A stretch of DNA of 64,000 nucleotides. Source: Pedobacter cryoconitis. Lineage in GTDB: Bacteria > Bacteroidota > Bacteroidia > Sphingobacteriales > Sphingobacteriaceae. Below, piece after piece: positions 58,257 to 64,000 of the stretch. Made by a program: the position numbers and the translations under genes. The DNA is taken from NCBI RefSeq assembly GCF_003259615.1, contig NZ_QLLR01000027.1, forward strand, positions 1 through 64,000, in the 5' to 3' direction. Position 1 is the stretch's first letter. The number at the start of each line of letters is the position of its first letter. The notes below the pieces were generated by a model. It saw only the letters and a program-made list of their open reading frames with translations, had not been told where the DNA came from and searched no databases.

Positions 58257-61200
58257 TTAAAATCCAACATTAATACCGATAATAAATTGACGTGGCGTAG
58301 GATAAACTCCCTTGTCAATACCAAGTGCTGAGAATTGATCAGCTGGCATACCGCCCCCAACAGAATTAGTAGATTCTCTCGTTTGAGTTACTTCAGGATC
58401 AAGACCAGTATACTTGGTGATCGTGAAAAGATTGGTCGCACTTACATAAACTCTCATTCTGCTGATACCAGATTTTGCACCAAATGTTTTAGCCGTTGGA
58501 ATTGAATAACCAATCTGGATATTTTTCATCCTGAAAAAACTACCTTTTTGTACATAATAGCTTGAAGAAGCAAACTCCAGGTCTGATGCTCCCGCATAAG
58601 ACGATGGTATCTGGCTTGAAGTATTGGTTGGGCTCCACGCATCTAACAATCTTGTGCTTTTTGCACCATCAAAGGATGGGAAATCGGTGAAGTAACGTGT
58701 TGCCTCGAAAATATCATTGCCCTGAACTCCATAAAAGAAAGCTGAAATATCGAAGTTTTTATAAGATGCGTTTAAATTGATGCCATAGGTGAAGTCTGGA
58801 TTTGGATCTCCAATAACCGTACGGTCTTTTGCATCAATTACGCCATCACCATTAATGTCAGCATAGCGTAAACCACCCACTCTTGCCCCCGTATAAGATG
58901 GATTGTTTGCAATATCGGCAGCACTTTGATAGATTCCTGCTGTTTTGTATCCAAAGAATGAACCAAAAGGCGACCCTTCTTGTATTACACTAGTCTGTAA
59001 AGATCTATAGTTATTATACACCTGGTTGAAAATACCAGGAGCAAGCTTTTCGATTTTATTAACGTTTTTAGAGAAATTCAGGCCAACATCAAACTTAAAA
59101 GGGCTGTCAGATTTTCTTCCATAATGGTAGGCTGCATTAAGCTCAATTCCTTTATTGCTCATATCACCGATATTTACATAAGGTGAAGCAGACATTCCCA
59201 CTACACTTGAAGGTTGCGGAAGGTTATAAAGCATATCGGTAGTTTTTTTACTGTACCAATCGGCCGATCCGTCAAACGCGCCATCCAATAAAGTGAAGTC
59301 AAGACCTACGTTCAGGGATTTTACAGTCTCCCATTTGATGTCAGGGTTTTGAAACGCCTTTTGCCAAACTCCAGTAGTCAGATTGTTGCCTCCATTAGTC
59401 GCATATGCAGCATTAACAATTGAACTTTCAAACCTGTTAATGTACTGATTTGCTGGTATCCTCTGGTTACCAGTTTGTCCATAACCTACACGGAATTTTA
59501 AATCAGATACCCACTTCACACTTTTCATAAAGTCTTCTTCAGAAATTCTCCATGCGGCACTTGCTGCAGGGAAATATCCATATTTGTTGTTAGGACCAAA
59601 ATTTGAAGAACCATCACGGCGAAGGGTAATACTAGCCAGATAACGGTCATGATAAGAATAGTCAACTTTTCCAAATAAAGAAAAGAGGGAGCCAAGGGCA
59701 CCGTAACTAGAGTTATTGATGTTGGAAGAACCATTATTCAGGTAATAATAATCCTGATTACCCAAAAGGAAGAAATCGTTTCTTCCACCATTAAGCTGAC
59801 GGGACTTCGATTTAACAGCCTCTGATCCAACCAGTACATTTAATCTGTGCTTCTCATTGAATACTTTGCTATAGTTTAAAGTATTTGACCAGGTCCATTC
59901 TGTATTATAGCCCATGTATTCACTCAAACTATTAGAGTTATTACCTTCTGAAAATTCAAGATTAGGATAACGCATTGATAAACCATTATAGTTCTCGTAA
60001 CGCAGACCAAAATTAGTTTTTAATACAAGCCCAGGTAAAATGTCACCTTCGCCATATACATTTCCGAAAAAGAAATTGCTTTTATTTTTATTGTCTTTTG
60101 CACGGTATAAGACAGCCAATGGATTTTCAGCATTACCCAGCTGACCACCACTACCTTTGCTACCAGCAAAATTTCCATTGATATCATAAACCGGAATAAT
60201 TGTTGGTATACGATATGCCCAGCTCAATGCACTTCCCTGATCCTGATAATCTCCAGCGGTGTTTTGATTTACGCCCATCCCATAACCTTCAGAATAGCTA
60301 TATTGTATATTTTCACCAAAGCGTACTTTTTTGTCAAAAGCCGAAACGCTGGTATTGGATCTGACATTATAGCGCTTAAACCCTGTATACTTTAATGTTC
60401 CTTTCTGATCCAGATAACCGCCAGAAAGTGTATAAGTAGCATTTTCACCACCGCCAGAGGCACTTAACTGGTAATTCTGAATAGGAGCCACATCTGTAAT
60501 CTCGTCGAACCAGTTGGTTCCCTGTTGATTTGCTTTTGTAATCTGGTAAAATTTAGCAGGGTCACGGCTGTAATTATATTTTGAGGGATCTAAATCAGCA
60601 GCAGTAATTTGCTGACCTGTTTTATCACCCGCAAGCAAATATTCCGGTAATGTCGGAACTGAACCATTTCCATAGTTTGTTCCCGCTGCAATTTTTCTTC
60701 CGGCGTTTGTATAACCGTCAAATACATACTGTGCATATTGCTGCGGATTCATCATTTTTGGAAAGCTGCTTTTTCTTGGAGTCTGAGTACCATAATAAGA
60801 ATCCAATGTGATTTTTGGTGCGCCCGCTATTCCTTTTTTAGTCGTGATAATTACAACACCATTGTTTGCTCTTGATCCGTAGATGGAAGCCGAAGACGCA
60901 TCTTTCAGTACCTGAAGGCTTTCAATATCATTTTGATTAAGCCATGATAATTTGCCTTCAAATGGTACACCATCGATTACATAAAGGGGTTCATTGTTAT
61001 TAATTGTACTTGTACCACGAATCCTGATTTGTGGGGTTGAACCTGGTGCACCATCGTTGATGATCTGCACACCAGTTGCCTTACCTTGTAAGGCTTCCAC
61101 AGCACTCGCTGCTGGCTGAGCTTTTAAAAGGCCCATGTTGACTACAGCTACAGAACCCGTAAGATCCTTTTTACGTTGTGAAGAGTAACCTGTTACAATA

Positions 61201-61529
61201 ACCTCAGTCAGGTTGTTGTTGTCGGCCAGTAAAATTACGCTGATATTGGTTTGTTTACCAACCGGGACCTCTTTACTGCCATATCCAACAAAGGAAACAA
61301 CGAGTACATCAGTTGGTTTTACAAGAAGTGCGAATGCACCATTTCCGTCTGTGGTCGTGCCACCCGGAGCATTTTTGATTTTAATGGAAGCGCCGATGAC
61401 CGGTAATTTATCATCGCTGCCGATGACTTTTCCGGTGATTTTGCTTTGGGCCATTGCGCCGATAGCGAATGACAGGCCCAGGCACAAGAGAAGGAGAACC
61501 CTCTTGAAAAGTGGTAGATTTCGTTGCAT
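58257..61529 (-). CDS. SusC/RagA-family TonB-linked outer membrane transporter
   Basis: A 1090-residue transporter. It has a signal peptide (VLLLLCLGLSFAIGAMAQ) and a carboxypeptidase-regulatory-like domain at about 29-108 (ITGKVIGSDDKLPVIGASIK). A TonB box region NNLTEVIVTGYSSQRKKDLT precedes the plug, with GKATGVQIINDGAPGSTPQI, RIRGTSTINNNEPLYVIDGV and DASSASIYGSRANNGVVIIT. A long beta-barrel ends in QFIIGINVGF with the C-terminal Phe. It imports oligosaccharides across the outer membrane with TonB-ExbBD energy. No sigma/anti-sigma pair or SusR-type sensor is visible beside it in this window. Confidence 0.96.
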   Translation of the reverse strand: MQRNLPLFKRVLLLLCLGLSFAIGAMAQSKITGKVIGSDDKLPVIGASIKIKNAPGGTTTDGNGAFALLVKPTDVLVVSFVGYGSKEVPVGKQTNISVILLADNNNLTEVIVTGYSSQRKKDLTGSVAVVNMGLLKAQPAASAVEALQGKATGVQIINDGAPGSTPQIRIRGTSTINNNEPLYVIDGVPFEGKLSWLNQNDIESLQVLKDASSASIYGSRANNGVVIITTKKGIAGAPKITLDSYYGTQTPRKSSFPKMMNPQQYAQYVFDGYTNAGRKIAAGTNYGNGSVPTLPEYLLAGDKTGQQITAADLDPSKYNYSRDPAKFYQITKANQQGTNWFDEITDVAPIQNYQLSASGGGENATYTLSGGYLDQKGTLKYTGFKRYNVRSNTSVSAFDKKVRFGENIQYSYSEGYGMGVNQNTAGDYQDQGSALSWAYRIPTIIPVYDINGNFAGSKGSGGQLGNAENPLAVLYRAKDNKNKSNFFFGNVYGEGDILPGLVLKTNFGLRYENYNGLSMRYPNLEFSEGNNSNSLSEYMGYNTEWTWSNTLNYSKVFNEKHRLNVLVGSEAVKSKSRQLNGGRNDFFLLGNQDYYYLNNGSSNINNSSYGALGSLFSLFGKVDYSYHDRYLASITLRRDGSSNFGPNNKYGYFPAASAAWRISEEDFMKSVKWVSDLKFRVGYGQTGNQRIPANQYINRFESSIVNAAYATNGGNNLTTGVWQKAFQNPDIKWETVKSLNVGLDFTLLDGAFDGSADWYSKKTTDMLYNLPQPSSVVGMSASPYVNIGDMSNKGIELNAAYHYGRKSDSPFKFDVGLNFSKNVNKIEKLAPGIFNQVYNNYRSLQTSVIQEGSPFGSFFGYKTAGIYQSAADIANNPSYTGARVGGLRYADINGDGVIDAKDRTVIGDPNPDFTYGINLNASYKNFDISAFFYGVQGNDIFEATRYFTDFPSFDGAKSTRLLDAWSPTNTSSQIPSSYAGASDLEFASSSYYVQKGSFFRMKNIQIGYSIPTAKTFGAKSGISRMRVYVSATNLFTITKYTGLDPEVTQTRESTNSVGGGMPADQFSALGIDKGVYPTPRQFIIGINVGF

Positions 61530-61832
61530 AAGTTATATTTGGTTTAGTTGAAGGGATGATTAGTTATAAAGCTGTTTTATAGATTATTATTTTAAGGGTG
61601 AATAAATAGGTGTATATAGTTAGTAAACAATTTAATATGTGTAGTTCGTACACTATATCTAAACTAAAGAAAGGAAAGATTAAATGCAATAGTTAAAAAT
61701 ATTATTTTTTCTATTTCAGATGTTAAATAATTAACGCTGTAAATCGAGGCGGAATAAGAGAGTAGCTTTTTTAATTTTTAAACAAAAAAAGCCCCTCAGC
61801 AATTAGCTGAGGGGCTTTTTGAAATGATATTT
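61530..61832. other. 303-base region between SusC and the beta-glucosidase
   Basis: A/T-rich; holds the GH3 terminator at its right end. I looked for a TAnnTTTG box for SusC on the minus strand and found no good match, so the promoter may be of another type (for example ECF-sigma dependent). Confidence 0.5.
61786..61820 (-). terminator. Terminator of the beta-glucosidase gene
   Basis: AAAAAGCCCCTCAGC (61786-61800) and GCTGAGGGGCTTTTT (61806-61820) form a perfect 15-bp stem around AATTA, 12 bases after the stop. Confidence 0.9.
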
Positions 61833-64000
61833 TTAAAGGGTAAAGCCAAATTTAGCAGTTGAAACGTCTCTTGAATTTGAGCCTATAAAGACATTAAAGT
61901 CACCAGATTCAGCTGCAAATTTTAAATCGGAGTTGTAAAATTTCAGCATTTCTGTGTCGATGGTAAACGTAACCTTCTTAGATTCACCTTTTTTCAGGAA
62001 GATCTTTTGGAAACCTTTTAGCTCTTTAACTGGACGGGTAACAGAACCATAAATATCCTGAAGATATAATTGAACTACCTCATGACCATCAAATTTTCCA
62101 TTATTTTTAACCGTCACAGTTGCCTGGATCGTCTGACCGCTCTTTATTGTAGATTTATCCAATTTAACTGGTGAGAAATCGAAAGAAGTATAGCTCAATC
62201 CGAAACCAAACGGGTATAATGGATCATTTGAGCTGTCAATATAACGTGACTTGAATTTCTCATTCGAAACCCCGTCATATGGACGGCCTGTACTTTTGTG
62301 GTTATAATAAAGTGGGATCTGACCTACATTTCTAGGGAAAGTAGCGGTCAGCTTACCCGAAGGATTGTAATTACCAACCAATACATCAGCAATTGCATTT
62401 CCAGCTTCTGTACCACTGAACCATGTTTCTAAAATAGCAGGAACATTCGCATCTTCCCATTCCAGTGTCAATGGACGGCTGTTCATTAAAACCAGAACGA
62501 TTGGTTTACCTGTAGCCGATAAAGCTTTTAATAAATCTTTTTGATTCGGTAACAAATCAAGGTTTGTACGGCTTGTTGCCTCACCGCCCATGATTGCACT
62601 TTCACCTAAAACAACTACAGCAATATCAGCCTTTTTTGCTGCATTGACTGCTTCCTCAATTAATTGCTTTGGTGATTTTGCATCTGCTGTAATATCAGCA
62701 CCATTAGCGTTGATCTGTTTTAAGATTGCCGGGTTATCTACCAGGTTAGCACCTTTAGCATAAGTGATCTCCATATCAGGAGCTACATTTTTTAAACCTT
62801 CGATTACGCTGATGGCTTTTTTCCAGTCACCCGCTGCACTCCAGTTACCAACCATGTCACGTTTGTTATCAGCCAGCGGGCCGATTAAAGCGATCTTTGC
62901 ATTTTTCTTTAATGGTAGTAACTGGTTATTGTTTTTCAATAACACCATAGAAGCAGCTGCAATATTTTTTGCATCTAACCTGTTTTGTACAGAAAGAATT
63001 TCTGTTTTTGCAAGTTCTTCATTTACATACTTATAAGGGTTTTCAAACAAACCTAATTTGTATTTTGATTCCAGAATCCTGCGACAGGCCATGTCAATCA
63101 CGTCTTCTGTGATTTTCTTCTCTTTCAAAGACTGCTTTAAAGTAGTCAGGAAACCCTCACTAACCATGTCCATATCATTTCCAGCTTCCAGAGATCTTGC
63201 ACTTACAGTTTGTAAATCACCCAAACCATGTGCAATTAATTCACTCACCCCTGTATAATCACTCACTACAAAACCTTTGAATCCCCAGTCTTTACGCAAT
63301 AAATCAGTTAATAACCATTTATTAGCAGTAGCTGGTGTTCCGTTAATATCATTGAAAGATACCATGACCGTTTCAGCACCTGCATCAATAGCAGCTTTGT
63401 AAGGAGGTAAATATTCATTGTACATTCTGATCAGACTCATGTCTGTCGTGTTGTAATCTCTTCCGCCTTCAGCAGCGCCATATAAAGCAAAGTGTTTTAC
63501 ACAAGCCATAATCGCATCTTTATTAGAAAGACTATTGGTTTGATAACCTCTAACCATAGCAGCGCCAATTAAAGATCCTAAATAAGGATCTTCACCAGAG
63601 CCCTCAGAAATTCTTCCCCATCTTGGATCTCTGGCAATATCTACCATAGGAGAGAAAGTCCAGTTTAAACCGTCCGCACTAGCTTCTCTTGCAGCAATAC
63701 GTGCACTTTTTTCAATTAAATCCATATCCCAGCTTGCACTTAAGCCTAAAGGAATAGGAAAGATTGTTTTGTGACCATGTACTACATCATATCCAAATAA
63801 CAAAGGGATTTTTAAACGTGATTTAGTCATCGCAAGCTTCTGTAACTTAAGTACTGCTTGTGGAGTGAATGTATTGAAAACACCTCCTACCAGGCCTTTT
63901 TCAATTTTTTCATTTACCCCTTGACTTAAAATCGGGCCCGTTACATCAAAACCTACCGCCGGAAGGTTCAGTTGTCCGATTTTTTCATCTACTGTCATTT
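61833..64000 (-). CDS. bglX: GH3 beta-glucosidase, BglX type (5' end outside window)
   Basis: About 722 C-terminal residues are visible; the frame is open to the window edge and the Met at 63998 (MTVDEKIGQLN) is internal in the family. The (beta/alpha)8 domain has PLLFGYDVVHGHKTIFPIPL, NWTFSPMVDIARDPRWGRIS, ACVKHFALYGAAEGGRDYNT and the nucleophile Asp in GFVVSDYTGVSEL. The alpha/beta sandwich follows (VVVLGESAIMGGEATSRTNL), and the end is a fibronectin III-like domain (GLSYTSFDFSPVKL, VTFTIDTEMLKFYN). It releases glucose from beta-glucosides, probably in the periplasm. With the SusC/D pair it suggests a beta-glucan or glucoside locus. Confidence 0.94.
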   Translation of the reverse strand, partial: MTVDEKIGQLNLPAVGFDVTGPILSQGVNEKIEKGLVGGVFNTFTPQAVLKLQKLAMTKSRLKIPLLFGYDVVHGHKTIFPIPLGLSASWDMDLIEKSARIAAREASADGLNWTFSPMVDIARDPRWGRISEGSGEDPYLGSLIGAAMVRGYQTNSLSNKDAIMACVKHFALYGAAEGGRDYNTTDMSLIRMYNEYLPPYKAAIDAGAETVMVSFNDINGTPATANKWLLTDLLRKDWGFKGFVVSDYTGVSELIAHGLGDLQTVSARSLEAGNDMDMVSEGFLTTLKQSLKEKKITEDVIDMACRRILESKYKLGLFENPYKYVNEELAKTEILSVQNRLDAKNIAAASMVLLKNNNQLLPLKKNAKIALIGPLADNKRDMVGNWSAAGDWKKAISVIEGLKNVAPDMEITYAKGANLVDNPAILKQINANGADITADAKSPKQLIEEAVNAAKKADIAVVVLGESAIMGGEATSRTNLDLLPNQKDLLKALSATGKPIVLVLMNSRPLTLEWEDANVPAILETWFSGTEAGNAIADVLVGNYNPSGKLTATFPRNVGQIPLYYNHKSTGRPYDGVSNEKFKSRYIDSSNDPLYPFGFGLSYTSFDFSPVKLDKSTIKSGQTIQATVTVKNNGKFDGHEVVQLYLQDIYGSVTRPVKELKGFQKIFLKKGESKKVTFTIDTEMLKFYNSDLKFAAESGDFNVFIGSNSRDVSTAKFGFTL

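Overview
The window looks like chromosomal DNA of a Bacteroidota member, most likely Sphingobacteriaceae and Pedobacter-like. The support is a SusC/SusD pair, BT_3928-family and DUF1599 proteins, a DUF5690 transporter, RagB/SusD-type lipoproteins, several promoters of the Bacteroidetes type (TTTG, about 20 bases, then TAnnTTTG), few Shine-Dalgarno sites, and low-to-moderate G+C by eye. The species is inferred. I saw no rRNA, tRNA or CRISPR array.

Layout. 1-3.2 kb: an accessory edge with the tail of an IS3-family transposase, a possible recombinase relic, an effector-binding-domain protein, small unknown proteins and a tandem UspA protein. 3.2-6.5 kb: a FadR-type GntR regulator whose start region carries a TCATC-N-GATGA box, then a fosmidomycin-resistance-type MFS pump, a GNAT acetyltransferase and a lipoprotein. 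6.6-9.7 kb: a three-gene minus-strand operon (PhnX-like HAD hydrolase, DUF5690 transporter, HpnW/TIGR03364-like FAD oxidoreductase) that looks like uptake and C-P cleavage of an aminophosphonate. 9.8-12.9 kb: a histidine kinase with a cyclic-nucleotide-binding-like domain, followed by a fused receiver / thioredoxin-fold / thioredoxin-reductase-like flavoprotein without the redox CxxC. 13.2-18.1 kb: phosphocholine-type phospholipase C, a GAF histidine kinase and a GH19 chitinase.

18.1-41.4 kb is mostly core metabolism. It holds recJ-lptB-GH3 amido synthetase, an MBL hydrolase, a CheY-like regulator, gcvP, pdxJ, a deacetylase-like protein, ahcY, a bacilliredoxin, folP-cdaA, and a DUF1599 / BT_3928 / ABC permease / aroK operon. 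A thioesterase, a GH20 hexosaminidase with truA, and a PBP4-type DacB complete the block, and asd follows at 41.5-42.5 kb.

42.7-53.2 kb: a ten-gene minus-strand operon for glycoside oxidation by the 3-keto-sugar route. It encodes a GMC dehydrogenase with its Tat-lipoprotein small subunit and a c-type cytochrome, a DUF1080 protein, two Gfo/Idh/MocA oxidoreductases, three TIM-barrel isomerases and an NupG-like permease. 53.5-55.2 kb: SDR-type threonine dehydrogenase and a YebC-family protein. 55.2-55.6 kb: an unusual noncoding stretch with two large hairpins sharing an almost identical 45-base core in inverted orientation, on either side of a (GAAA)17 tract. 55.7-64 kb: an esterase, SusD, SusC and a GH3 beta-glucosidase cut by the window end, i.e. 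part of a polysaccharide utilisation locus.

The items I find most worth following are the paired hairpins with the tetranucleotide tract, the kinase/flavoprotein pair, the phosphonate-type operon, the 3-keto-sugar operon, the operator-like box at the GntR gene, and a small dispersed hairpin family ending in TCATGCAGGTTCCAT.
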